Below, one piece after another: positions 1 to 8,008 of a DNA stretch of 14,179 bases (the first letter of the stretch is position 1; each line of letters begins with the position of its first letter). Origin of the DNA: an uncultured Leptospiraceae bacterium (lineage in GTDB: Bacteria > Spirochaetota > Leptospiria > Leptospirales > Leptospiraceae); contig CALDSP010000011.1 in NCBI GenBank assembly GCA_937924465.1, positions 1 through 14,179 of the forward strand. Direction: 5' to 3'. Position numbers and translations under genes: made by a program. A model generated the notes under the pieces. The model did no database searches. It was not told where the DNA came from and saw nothing but the letters and a program-made list of their open reading frames with translations.

Positions 1-1
1 T

Positions 2-889
2 AGCGATCAAACTTTAAACATTATTCAATCCATTCAATCTGAACATATAAATTTATACTCTGAAAAGGATTCTTCCATTTACAATGCAATGAACAAGGCT
101 TGGAGAAAAGCAAAAGGGAGTTATATTTTATTCTTAAATTCCGATGATTATTTTTACAGTTCGAATTCTTTGAATATATTAGTAGAAAAAGTTAAATTCT
201 ATAATTTAGATTTTGTTTGTGGAAATGCTCTTGTTGTGAAAGGGGAAGAAAGTTGGGTTTGGGAGCATAGAACATTTACTCCCTATGATTTTTTATGTGG
301 AAATCCATGCAACCATCAATCTCTTTTAACTAAAAAAGAAATTTTTTATGAACTAAATGGTTTTAATGAAAATTATTTATATGCCTCTGATGTCTTATTT
401 ATGTTTCAGATGATTGAAAAGAATTTCAAAGGAATGTGTATTGAAGATATCATCTCTGTATATTCTTTTACAGGAGCTTCTTCAGTAAACCAAGAAGCTG
501 GAATTTCAGAATTGGAAGAGATTATGAAAAGTTATAATAAAAATATAGAACCCGAAAAAATTCCTCAAATTAGAAGAATGCTTGGAGAGAGGGCTTTTTT
601 TGATTTTGAATTAATGAAATATGTATTTGATAAAATAAAGGATATTCCGATTATAAATAAGAATTACTTTATAAATGACTGCTTTTATTTACTTGAAAAA
701 TTTTCTATTGATTACTCAAAAGAAATACTATTTAATAAAATGAGAACAGAAGAAATATTGGAGGTATCCAAAAAGATTCTCATAACTAGATGGAGAACTA
801 AGGAAATTATGGAAGTACTCACTGGAATAATATTTTCAAGAATTTATCATAAAATAGCTAGTTTCTTGAAAAGAAAAAAAGATTCCTAA
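2..889 (+). CDS. Family 2 glycosyltransferase, 5' end cut by window edge
   Basis: C-terminal part of a GT-A fold glycosyltransferase that would transfer a sugar from a nucleotide-sugar to a growing surface glycan on the cytoplasmic face of the membrane. The first ATG inside the window (base 89) is not the start. The frame is open back to base 2 and reads SEKDSSIYNAMNKAW, the conserved block of WcaA/WcaE-like GT2 enzymes (compare S-E-x-D-x-G-I-Y-D-A-M-N-K), followed by GSYILFLNSDDYF, which holds the metal-binding acidic pair. Later CNHQS (near base 310) and GFNENYLYASDVLFMF match the acceptor-side part of the fold (usual form H-Q-S and F-D-x-x-x-x-x-x-x-D-x-D). The remaining 110 or so residues are helical and basic with no clear membrane helix; within them a 17-residue unit is imperfectly repeated. 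The sugar donor and acceptor cannot be told. Its upstream neighbours, probably other polysaccharide genes, are outside the window. Confidence 0.88.
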   Translation, partial: SDQTLNIIQSIQSEHINLYSEKDSSIYNAMNKAWRKAKGSYILFLNSDDYFYSSNSLNILVEKVKFYNLDFVCGNALVVKGEESWVWEHRTFTPYDFLCGNPCNHQSLLTKKEIFYELNGFNENYLYASDVLFMFQMIEKNFKGMCIEDIISVYSFTGASSVNQEAGISELEEIMKSYNKNIEPEKIPQIRRMLGERAFFDFELMKYVFDKIKDIPIINKNYFINDCFYLLEKFSIDYSKEILFNKMRTEEILEVSKKILITRWRTKEIMEVLTGIIFSRIYHKIASFLKRKKDS

Positions 890-924
890 ATGTTTCATGA
901 AAATCAAACTTAACAAATTTTTAG

Positions 925-952
925 TTTAATTTGGTTTTACTTTTCTTATAAT
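925..952 (+). promoter_or_regulatory. Weak candidate promoter ahead of the alpha-2-macroglobulin gene
   Basis: The 196-base gap between the glycosyltransferase stop and the ATG at 1086 holds an exact TATAAT at 947-952 with TTTAAT 16 bases upstream at 925-930. The -35 match is only about three of six bases, and in such AT-rich DNA a TATAAT is expected often. It would give a leader of roughly 125 bases. A TATAAA at 1023-1028 is an alternative. No convincing terminator for the glycosyltransferase was seen in this gap. Confidence 0.2.
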
Positions 953-1085
953 AAATCAATTTGAATCTTTTCTTTCGCAGGGGCATGGAAAATTAATTTT
1001 TTAGTAAAAATAATAAAAAGTCTATAAATTTTTAAAAATCTAGTTTCTGCTTTTCTTTTTTAAAGATATTCGAAAGATTGAAATT

Positions 1086-4000
1086 ATGAAGAAATTTTTT
1101 TTATTTACTAATTTTCTTTTTGTCTTTGTTTCTAGGTTATTTTCACAAGAAGCAAGTGTTAGTTTTTCTCCAGAAGGTTTTATAAAAAGAATCAAACAAA
1201 TCCAAGTTCGGTTTTCACAACCTATGGTATACTTCGGAGATCCCAAAGCTAACGTGAACATCTTTCGTGTTGTTTGTCCTGCACAAGGAAAAGGAAGATG
1301 GTTGGATGATAAGAATTACGTTTATGAATTTGAAAAAGAATTAGAGGCTGGAATTTCTTGTACTTTTGAACTTTTGGACACTGTTGTTACGTTAAATAAC
1401 AAAAAAGTTTTAGGGAAAAAGAAATTTGAAATTAACACGGGAGGGCCACAGATTACGAGTATTTCTCCGTATGAGGGAAGTAGTATTGCAGAAGACCAAA
1501 TTTTTGCTTTGTATACAGATGGAGAAATTGATGAGTCTTCTATTTCTGATAGTGTTCATTTGAATGTTGACGTTATAAAAAATAAAGTACCTATTGTCTT
1601 ACTCTCTCATTCGAATAGTGATGTTAAAAAGATTATTGAAGCAAAATTTAAAAACAATACAAAAAATCTTTATTTTTTTAAGTCAAAGTTAAACCTACCC
1701 CCTTCTAAACAAGTGGAATTTGTTTGGGGAAATGTACGTTCAAAGTCTGGTCTTGCAAATACAGAAAAACAAGTTTTTACTTTTCAAGTTCAAGAGCCTT
1801 TAAGTGTCAGTTATTTTTGTACAAGAACTAACGAGAAAGCTGGATGTGTCCCTTTTGAAGACATTTCCTTGAGTTTTTCTGCTCCTATTCCTATTTCAGA
1901 AATTTCTAAAATCACAATGATTGGGGCAAACAAAGAATATAAAGCTACAGTAAGTGAGGGAGATTCATCCAAAGAAAATTCAGTTTATTATGCTTATATT
2001 AAAGGTCCGTTTCCAGAAAAAACAAGATTTACCATCAATATTCCAAAAAGTTTTCAAGATGATGCAGGTCGGACGTTGAGCGACAAACAAAGGACGTTGA
2101 GTGTCACTACAGGTGAATTTCCTCCTCTTGCTAAATTTTCCTCTAGATTTGGAATTATTGAGGCAGAGAATCCAATTCTACCCGTTACTCTTAGAAACCT
2201 AGAACCGAATTTAGTTAGTCGAATCATTTCTTTATATCCAGAGTCCTCTGCTTCTTTAAAGAATACACAGGGAAAAATAAAAAAAATTTCTTCCAGTGAA
2301 ATATGGTATTGGATGAGAAGAGTTTACTCTACCAATAGAGAAAACTCTGTTTTTCCAAGTCCTAATATTGCAGATAGCTTTCAAATTCCGAGAAATCATG
2401 GAAATAAAGCGTTTGAAGTGGTGGGAATTCCTCTAAAAACAAAAGGATTTTATGTTATAGAAATCCAAAGCAATGCTTTAGGTAATGCTCTCATTGGTCC
2501 TAAAAGTAATATGTTTGTTCCCACTGCAGCCTTGGTTACAAATATGGCGGTTCACTTTAAACAGGGACGAGAGAATTCTTTAGTTTGGGTAACTCAACTC
2601 AATAATGCTCAACCTGTTAGTGGTGCAAAAATATTCATTCAAGATTGTAAAGGTAATGAATTGTTTAATGGGGTAACAAATAATATTGGAATTGTATATG
2701 TGCCCAAAAATTTAAAGTCAGAGTATTGTGGATGGGGAGAATTTCAATCAGGACTCTTAGTGGTTGCAGCAAAAGGAGATGACTTTTCTTTTGTTCACAG
2801 TAATTGGACCCAAGGAATTGAAAACTGGCGTTTTAATCTACCTTATGGAGAAAATAATTATACACCTTATGTTGTTCACACTATTTTAGATAGAACACTT
2901 TTTCGTGCAGGGGAAACTATAAGTATGAAACACGTTATGCGAAAACATGGAATCAAAGGTTTTCAATTTCCAAAAAAAGAGGAACTTCCATTAAAAGCTA
3001 AAATAGTACACTTCGGCACAGGAAACTCTTATGAAGTTTCTATACAATGGAAAAATAATTTTACAGGTGAATCTGCTTGGAAAATTCCCAAGGAAGCTAA
3101 ACTAGGAAGTTATACCATAACTATGGATAATAAAACAGGTCAGTATGATTCATTTTATACTGCCAGCTTTCAAGTGGAAGAATTTAGAATTCCTATCTTA
3201 AAAGCAAGTCTCTCTCCTCCTAAAGAAAAATTAGTTAAGCCAAAAAATTTTAATGTGTTTGCAAGTGCTAAATTTTTCGCAGGTGGGGCTGCAACGGCTC
3301 TTCCTATTAAGTTTAAATATTGGTTTGAAGATGTGAATTATGATTATAATCCACAATACCCCGAGTATTCTTTTTTTACTGAAACTCTACAAGAAGGAAG
3401 ATTTAATACAGAAAGCTATTATGATGATTTTTCCTATTCGGAAGAGTGGGACTTTTCCAATCAAGTTCAAATGGAAAGAAAATCAATTCAAACTTTAGAA
3501 ACTCAACTTGATTTAAATGGAACTGCACAAATTTCAATTGAAAAGATTCCAGAATCATCCAAAAATCAAAAGGCTTATTTTGAAATGGAATACAAGGATC
3601 CAAATGGAGAATATCAAACTATATTAAGTTCTACTTTAATTTATAATTCTCCTTATAAGCTAGGTTTAAAAGAAGATGGATGGATTGCAAATAAAAAAGA
3701 AACTAAAATGACTGCCATTGTTTTAGACTTAAATAATTCTCCCATTTCTGGTGTGAACGTCAGTATTGATGTTTACTCTAAAAAGTTTTATAGCAATCGA
3801 AAACGTCTTGTTGGTGGCTTTTATTCTTATGAAAACTACTACGAAGTAAAAAGGCTTGGCAGTTTTTGTAGTGGAAAGACCGATTCTTTGGGTCTTTTAG
3901 TTTGTAAGAAAGCAGCTCCTAGTGAGGGAAATCTCATTTTTCAGGCGAGTATTTCTGGTGAAAAAACGAGTGTAACAAAAGAAATTTACGTAACGGGTGA

Positions 4001-6671
4001 TACTGATTTTGGGTATTATAAAATTGAAGATAGTGATAGAATGGATGTGCTTGCAGAACAAAAATTTTATGAACCAAATCAAACTGCAAGACTTCAAGTT
4101 AGAATGCCTTTCAAGGAAGCAACTGCTCTTGTTACTGTTGAACGAGAAGGGATTCTTGAGGCAAGTCTTAAAACAATTACTTCTTCTAATCCAATTTTAG
4201 AACTAAAAATAAAGCCGAACTTTGCACCTAACGTCTTTGTTTCTGTGTTAGCAGTTCGAGGCAGAGTTGCTGAACCAAAACCAACTGCAACTGTTGATTT
4301 AGCTAGACCAAGTCATAAATTAGGAATTACAAATATTAGAGTAGGTTGGAAAGGACATGAACTTTTGGTAAATGTAGTTCCCGAGCGTAAGGTTTATAAC
4401 GTACGGGACAAAGCTAAGGTAAAAATCAAAATTACAAGAGCAGATGGAGGAGAACTACCAAAAGATACAGAGTTTGCTTTTGCGGCTGTGGATGAGGCAC
4501 TTTTAGATTTAAAAAGCAATACAACTTGGGATTTGCTGAATGCTATGATGAAATCTCGCTCTTTGGAAGTGTCTACCTCTACTGCTCAAATGCAAGTAGT
4601 AGGAAGAAGGCATTTTGGACTAAAAGCTCTTCCTTCAGGTGGAGGAGGTGGATTTGCTAAACAAACACGAGAACTATTTGATACTCTCCTTTTTTGGAAA
4701 GCTTCTATTCCAGTGAATGAAAAAGGAGAAGCAGAAGTCACTGTTCGATTAAATGATTCTTTGACAAGTTTTAGGTTAGTTGGTATTGCAAATTCTGGCT
4801 CTAATTATTTTGGTTATGGATATGGGAGTATTCAAGTAACCCAAGACCTTATGCTTTTTTCTGGTATACCTCCTGTAGCAAGAGAAGGGGATGAAGTAGT
4901 TGCAGAGCTTACTTTACGCAATACTACTCAAAAGCCATTGCAAGTGATGGTAGATGGGAAAGTCTCTTCTAGTCGAGAGAGTTTTTCTCCAATGCAAGTA
5001 AACTTAGGAAAAGAAGAAAGCCAAGTAGTTTCTTGGCGTTTAAAAGTTCCCTATGGAGTAGATAAACTAGAATATCAGTTTACAGTGAATTCAGATAGTT
5101 TTTCCGATAAACTTAAAATTACTCAAAAAATTATTCCTTCTATTCCAGTCACAGTAAGACAGGCTACTCTTTTACAAATAAAAGAACCATACCAAATGGA
5201 AGTTGCAATTCCAGAAGGTAATATAGAAAATCGTGGTGGAATTTCACTTATTTATAGTGATAGTTTAGTTTCTTCTCTCTCTAGCGTAAAAGAGTATATG
5301 ACATTATATCCGTTCACGTGTTTAGAACAACAAGTTTCTAAAGCTATTGCCTTAAAAGATACCAAAAAATGGGAGCAAATTACCAGAAAGCTAAGTGTGT
5401 ATTTGGATAAAGATGGTTTTGCTAAATATTTTCCAGATAGTTTGTATGGAGATCCAAATCTTACCGCATACATCTTAAGTGTTGTTCACGAAAGAGGTTG
5501 GAACCTACCAGATGAAGAACGCAGTTTTATGCTTGGAGCTTTACTTGGATTTGTAGAAGGAAGGATAAATCGTCATGGAGTTTTACAAACTGCCGATTTA
5601 AGTATTAGAAAATTAATGGCTTTAGAAGCTCTTTCTAGGTATGGAATGGCTAAAAAAGAACACTTAGAACCCATGAATTTAGCTCCAAATACATTACCAA
5701 CCTCTGCTCTATTGGATTACTTAAATATATTGTATAGAGTAGACATAAACAATAAAGAAAAAATTAGACAAAGTATACAGCAAATTCTTCGTACACGAAT
5801 GAATTTGCAAGGCACCTTCTTAAAGTTTAGTTCAGAGCGAGAAGATAAACTTTGGTGGCTTATGGTTTCACCTGATTTCAATTCTGTTAAACTTATTACT
5901 ACACTTTTGGAACAAAAACTATGGAATAATGACTTAGGCAAAATTGTTCGAGGTACTGTTATGAGACAAAAAATGGGACATTGGGATTTAACCCTAGCAA
6001 ATGCTTGGGGAAGTATTGCCCTAGAAAAATTTGCCAACCAATTTGAGAAATTCAAAGTAAATGGACAAACTCTTGCCCAGCTTTCTAATGAACAAATTTC
6101 TCATTCTTGGACTTCTAAACCTAAAGGAGGAGAGTATCTTCTTCCATGGAAAGAAGAAAAATCTTCACTCAATATTCAACATAATGGAAGTGGAAATCCC
6201 TGGGTCATTGTGCAAAGTAAAGCAGCTGTACCCGTTCGAGAAGGGATTTATAATGGATACAAAATTGAAAAGAAATTTATAGACGTTGAGCGAAAAAATC
6301 AGTCTTATTATTCTATTGGGGATATTATTCGTGTACAATTAAAAGTTCAAGCCGATACAGACATGACTTGGGTTGTAATTAGTGATCCTGTTCCCACAGG
6401 TGCAAGTATTCTTTCGGGAGGTTTAAGAGCTTCAAAATCTGCTACAGATGGAGAGGTTGGCTCTTACTTTTACTATTCTTTTGAAGAAAGAGCTTTTGAT
6501 GCTTACCGTGTATATTATGAATATCTTCCAAAAGGAAATTGGACAATAGAATACACTTTTAGAATCAATTCGGAAGGAAACTTTATTCTACCTCAAACTA
6601 GAATTGAGGCAATGTACTCTCCCGATTTATACGGAGAATATCCAAACCCTAAGTTTGAAATTATAAGATAA
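1086..6671 (+). CDS. Bacterial alpha-2-macroglobulin with intact thioester
   Basis: Large secreted protease-trap protein (1861 aa; E. coli YfhM is about 1650). The N-terminus MKKFFLFTNF..RLFSQ is a signal peptide with no lipobox cysteine, so the product should be soluble periplasmic or secreted rather than lipid-anchored like E. coli A2M. Order of parts: Ig-like macroglobulin domains (to ~590); an MG2-type strand (VHTILDRTLFRAGETISMKH, ~595-615); more MG domains; a bait-like stretch with five glycines (~1150-1192); the A2M domain from TRELFDTLLFWKA (~1193) with NDSLTSFRLVGIA; the helical thioester domain with YPFTCLEQQ, Cys1412 and Gln1415 forming the thioester; and a C-terminal domain ending with FILPQTRIEAMYSPDLYGEY, typical of the family. 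In the family, bait cleavage exposes the thioester, which captures the protease covalently. The ATG has only a weak GAAAG about 10 bases upstream. The often-seen partner pbpC is not next to it. The function is known for the family; the target protease here is unknown. Confidence 0.95.
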   Translation: MKKFFLFTNFLFVFVSRLFSQEASVSFSPEGFIKRIKQIQVRFSQPMVYFGDPKANVNIFRVVCPAQGKGRWLDDKNYVYEFEKELEAGISCTFELLDTVVTLNNKKVLGKKKFEINTGGPQITSISPYEGSSIAEDQIFALYTDGEIDESSISDSVHLNVDVIKNKVPIVLLSHSNSDVKKIIEAKFKNNTKNLYFFKSKLNLPPSKQVEFVWGNVRSKSGLANTEKQVFTFQVQEPLSVSYFCTRTNEKAGCVPFEDISLSFSAPIPISEISKITMIGANKEYKATVSEGDSSKENSVYYAYIKGPFPEKTRFTINIPKSFQDDAGRTLSDKQRTLSVTTGEFPPLAKFSSRFGIIEAENPILPVTLRNLEPNLVSRIISLYPESSASLKNTQGKIKKISSSEIWYWMRRVYSTNRENSVFPSPNIADSFQIPRNHGNKAFEVVGIPLKTKGFYVIEIQSNALGNALIGPKSNMFVPTAALVTNMAVHFKQGRENSLVWVTQLNNAQPVSGAKIFIQDCKGNELFNGVTNNIGIVYVPKNLKSEYCGWGEFQSGLLVVAAKGDDFSFVHSNWTQGIENWRFNLPYGENNYTPYVVHTILDRTLFRAGETISMKHVMRKHGIKGFQFPKKEELPLKAKIVHFGTGNSYEVSIQWKNNFTGESAWKIPKEAKLGSYTITMDNKTGQYDSFYTASFQVEEFRIPILKASLSPPKEKLVKPKNFNVFASAKFFAGGAATALPIKFKYWFEDVNYDYNPQYPEYSFFTETLQEGRFNTESYYDDFSYSEEWDFSNQVQMERKSIQTLETQLDLNGTAQISIEKIPESSKNQKAYFEMEYKDPNGEYQTILSSTLIYNSPYKLGLKEDGWIANKKETKMTAIVLDLNNSPISGVNVSIDVYSKKFYSNRKRLVGGFYSYENYYEVKRLGSFCSGKTDSLGLLVCKKAAPSEGNLIFQASISGEKTSVTKEIYVTGDTDFGYYKIEDSDRMDVLAEQKFYEPNQTARLQVRMPFKEATALVTVEREGILEASLKTITSSNPILELKIKPNFAPNVFVSVLAVRGRVAEPKPTATVDLARPSHKLGITNIRVGWKGHELLVNVVPERKVYNVRDKAKVKIKITRADGGELPKDTEFAFAAVDEALLDLKSNTTWDLLNAMMKSRSLEVSTSTAQMQVVGRRHFGLKALPSGGGGGFAKQTRELFDTLLFWKASIPVNEKGEAEVTVRLNDSLTSFRLVGIANSGSNYFGYGYGSIQVTQDLMLFSGIPPVAREGDEVVAELTLRNTTQKPLQVMVDGKVSSSRESFSPMQVNLGKEESQVVSWRLKVPYGVDKLEYQFTVNSDSFSDKLKITQKIIPSIPVTVRQATLLQIKEPYQMEVAIPEGNIENRGGISLIYSDSLVSSLSSVKEYMTLYPFTCLEQQVSKAIALKDTKKWEQITRKLSVYLDKDGFAKYFPDSLYGDPNLTAYILSVVHERGWNLPDEERSFMLGALLGFVEGRINRHGVLQTADLSIRKLMALEALSRYGMAKKEHLEPMNLAPNTLPTSALLDYLNILYRVDINNKEKIRQSIQQILRTRMNLQGTFLKFSSEREDKLWWLMVSPDFNSVKLITTLLEQKLWNNDLGKIVRGTVMRQKMGHWDLTLANAWGSIALEKFANQFEKFKVNGQTLAQLSNEQISHSWTSKPKGGEYLLPWKEEKSSLNIQHNGSGNPWVIVQSKAAVPVREGIYNGYKIEKKFIDVERKNQSYYSIGDIIRVQLKVQADTDMTWVVISDPVPTGASILSGGLRASKSATDGEVGSYFYYSFEERAFDAYRVYYEYLPKGNWTIEYTFRINSEGNFILPQTRIEAMYSPDLYGEYPNPKFEIIR

Positions 6672-6690
6672 TAAATAAATATTGAATTAG

Positions 6691-6710
6691 GACTCCTTTA
6701 TAAAGGAGTC
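6691..6710. terminator. Perfect palindromic hairpin between convergent genes, probable terminator
   Basis: GACTCCTTTA at 6691-6700 is followed directly by its exact reverse complement TAAAGGAGTC at 6701-6710. It lies 19 bases after the stop of the alpha-2-macroglobulin gene and 10 bases before the stop of the convergent TPR gene. On the + strand it is followed by TGAATTTTTA, a modest T run, so it should work best for the alpha-2-macroglobulin transcript. On the - strand the flanking sequence is T-rich but interrupted. It may serve both directions. Confidence 0.75.
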
Positions 6711-6720
6711 TGAATTTTTA

Positions 6721-7419
6721 TTATATTGAACAAGGATCAGAGTCATCGGTATATTCCTTTCCTAAACCATCGATAATTAATTTATCTTGTTTGTATTCTG
6801 CAGTGTAGGTTTTTTGTTTTAGACCTTTCGGAAGTTTTTGAAAACTTAAAGAAATTTTTTTTCTCTTTATTTGATAAATACCTGTGTAAAATTTCTTTGT
6901 TGGTTCATCGGAGTTTTGAAATTCCAATCTCCAATATTGAAATTGATTTTTATCCATAAACAAAAGTCCACTTTGAGGACCAAATACACCTTCACTTGGA
7001 GCATACCAGGAAACTTTTTTTAAAATTAGTTCTAAATCTTTTTCTTTGTTAGGATTCAATCCTGCTAATTTATAAAATTGAATTTCTTTTTGAATAACTG
7101 AAAAATCGGGATCGTTTAACATTTTAGTTTTGTAAGAAGGATTATTTTGAATGGCAAGTTTTAAATGCTTGTATAGTTTAGTAACTTCAGATTGATGAGC
7201 ACAATAATTTTCAGAAAGTAAAGCCCCATAAGTACAAGCTAAATTGTAGTTTGCGAAGGAATCCAAAGGTTGCTTTTCTAAAACTTTATGAAAATAAAAA
7301 ATAGCTTGTTCAAAATTGTTTTGGTTTAGGCTAGCAAGTCCTTTTCTTTTTAAAGTGTTTAAAGATTGAGCAATCAAAGAAAAAGTAAAAAATAAATAGA
7401 TTAAAATAATTTTTTTCAT
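6721..7419 (-). CDS. Exported TPR protein with beta-rich C-terminal domain
   Basis: Protein of 232 aa, function unknown. Residues 1-18 (MKKIILIYLFFTFSLIAQ) form a signal peptide without a lipobox, so it should be periplasmic or secreted. Residues ~22-90 carry tetratricopeptide repeats: GLASLNQNNFEQAIFYFHKV, then NYNLACTYGALL and a helix pair, closing with LNDPDFSVIQKEIQFYKLAG. That last block resembles the 'TPR end-of-group' segment of many spirochaete proteins (YNLAC...DPDF...F). Residues ~130-225 look like an all-beta domain: GLLFMDKNQFQYWRLEF and FYTGIYQIKRKKISLSFQ recall small lipocalin-like folds with a G-x-Y turn. There are three cysteines, in ACTY, NYC and the tail DPCS. The gene starts one base after the stop of the upstream membrane-protein gene (TAG-C-ATG on the - strand) and has no own Shine-Dalgarno, which argues for translational coupling. 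TPRs suggest protein binding; no enzyme motif was seen. Confidence 0.8.
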   Translation of the reverse strand: MKKIILIYLFFTFSLIAQSLNTLKRKGLASLNQNNFEQAIFYFHKVLEKQPLDSFANYNLACTYGALLSENYCAHQSEVTKLYKHLKLAIQNNPSYKTKMLNDPDFSVIQKEIQFYKLAGLNPNKEKDLELILKKVSWYAPSEGVFGPQSGLLFMDKNQFQYWRLEFQNSDEPTKKFYTGIYQIKRKKISLSFQKLPKGLKQKTYTAEYKQDKLIIDGLGKEYTDDSDPCSI

Positions 7420-7420
7420 G

Positions 7421-7867
7421 CTAAGTATAAATTAGAAATGGTTTGTAGTTTTGCAATATGTTTATGGACATACTAATTCGAGCAATACTTTCTCCTTCAT
7501 TTCCAAGTACTTCAAAAATAATATTTTCATTTGGTTTTTCTTCTGTGTCAATAATTCGAATTCTCTGCCAAGGAATAAAAATAGGAGGATGTGTAAGTTT
7601 ATAAAAGGCAATAGTTTTTAGTCCAATTCCAAATTCATTTAAATAAACATGTAAAGCATTACTATAGTGAATTTTTCCTATTTTGCCTGAAATAAATTTT
7701 TTTATTTCTGTATCAGAAGGAAAATCTAAGACTTGATAAACAGAGGCTATTTTTTCCCATCCACTTAGTTTGGAAAAAAAACGTAACAAGGCAACCCAAA
7801 GAATTAGAAAAGTGAATCCTAAAAGGAAAAAACCCAAGAAAAAATAACCATACTCCACAAGACCCAT
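7421..7867 (-). CDS. Membrane-anchored protein of unknown function, PH-like cytoplasmic domain possible
   Basis: Protein of 148 aa. Residues ~7-29 form one strongly hydrophobic helix near the N-terminus, followed by basic residues (LRFFSK), so the rest probably faces the cytoplasm. The soluble part begins SGWEKIASVY, then SGKIGKIHYSNALHVYLNEFGIGLKTI, then HPPIFIPWQRIRII. This pattern (GW..LA..Y, a short G-x-I-x-Y strand, GL-x-L strand, HPP-x-x-IPW) recurs in uncharacterised bacterial proteins and looks like a compact beta sandwich of pleckstrin-homology type; that fold is inference. It is the first gene of a two-gene operon with the exported TPR gene, one base apart. The ATG is preceded by CCTTAAG with no real Shine-Dalgarno. 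No catalytic motif is visible. Confidence 0.75.
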   Translation of the reverse strand: MGLVEYGYFFLGFFLLGFTFLILWVALLRFFSKLSGWEKIASVYQVLDFPSDTEIKKFISGKIGKIHYSNALHVYLNEFGIGLKTIAFYKLTHPPIFIPWQRIRIIDTEEKPNENIIFEVLGNEGESIARISMSINILQNYKPFLIYT

Positions 7868-7874
7868 CTTAAGG

Positions 7875-7904
7875 ATTAAAATAACAGAACCATTAAAAAT
7901 TCAA
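7875..7904 (-). promoter_or_regulatory. Candidate promoter for the membrane protein / TPR operon, maybe leaderless
   Basis: In the 141-base AT-rich divergent spacer (7868-8008), the - strand reads TTGAAT (complement of 7899-7904), an 18-base gap, then TTTAAT (complement of 7875-7880). These match four and five of six consensus bases. Start of transcription would fall at about base 7868, essentially on the ATG at 7867, so the mRNA would have almost no leader. For the opposite gene at 8009 only TTGAAA at 7963-7968 with no good -10 was seen. Chance matches are common in DNA this AT-rich. Confidence 0.25.
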
Positions 7905-8008
7905 TAAATTAAAAATTAAAAAAAATTGAGTCAGATTTTTATCTCCCTCAAATGATTTAAGATTGAAAAAAATAAAATCTAAATATTTACTCATTTTAAA
8001 GACTTATT

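Noticed and set aside
89..889. ATG at base 89 as the true start of the glycosyltransferase
   Set aside because: The conserved GT2 block SEKDSSIYNA lies upstream of it in the same open frame, so the gene begins outside the window.
890..1085. Inverted repeat AAACT..AGTTT after the glycosyltransferase stop as a terminator, or a small RNA in the gap
   Set aside because: The stem is 5 bp, almost all A/T, with no G/C core. Nothing else in this 196-base gap shows structure beyond AT richness and the weak promoter candidate.
5252..6055. Open frames on the opposite strand of the A2M gene (5252-5473, 5717-6055) and similar short frames elsewhere (1040-1261, 3403-3603, 3897-4097, 8806-9063, 10900-11160, 12025-12234, 13841-14056)
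   Set aside because: They overlap clearly coding genes entirely or nearly so, have no recognisable domains or start signals, and have amino-acid make-up expected of shadow frames in AT-rich DNA.
2073..6291. Repeated GACGTTGAGCG (2073-2083 and 6281-6291) and a nearby GGACGTTGAG copy at about 2092 as regulatory sites
   Set aside because: All copies lie inside the A2M coding sequence, and many 11-base repeats are expected by chance in 14 kb. There is no symmetry and no further copies in intergenic DNA.
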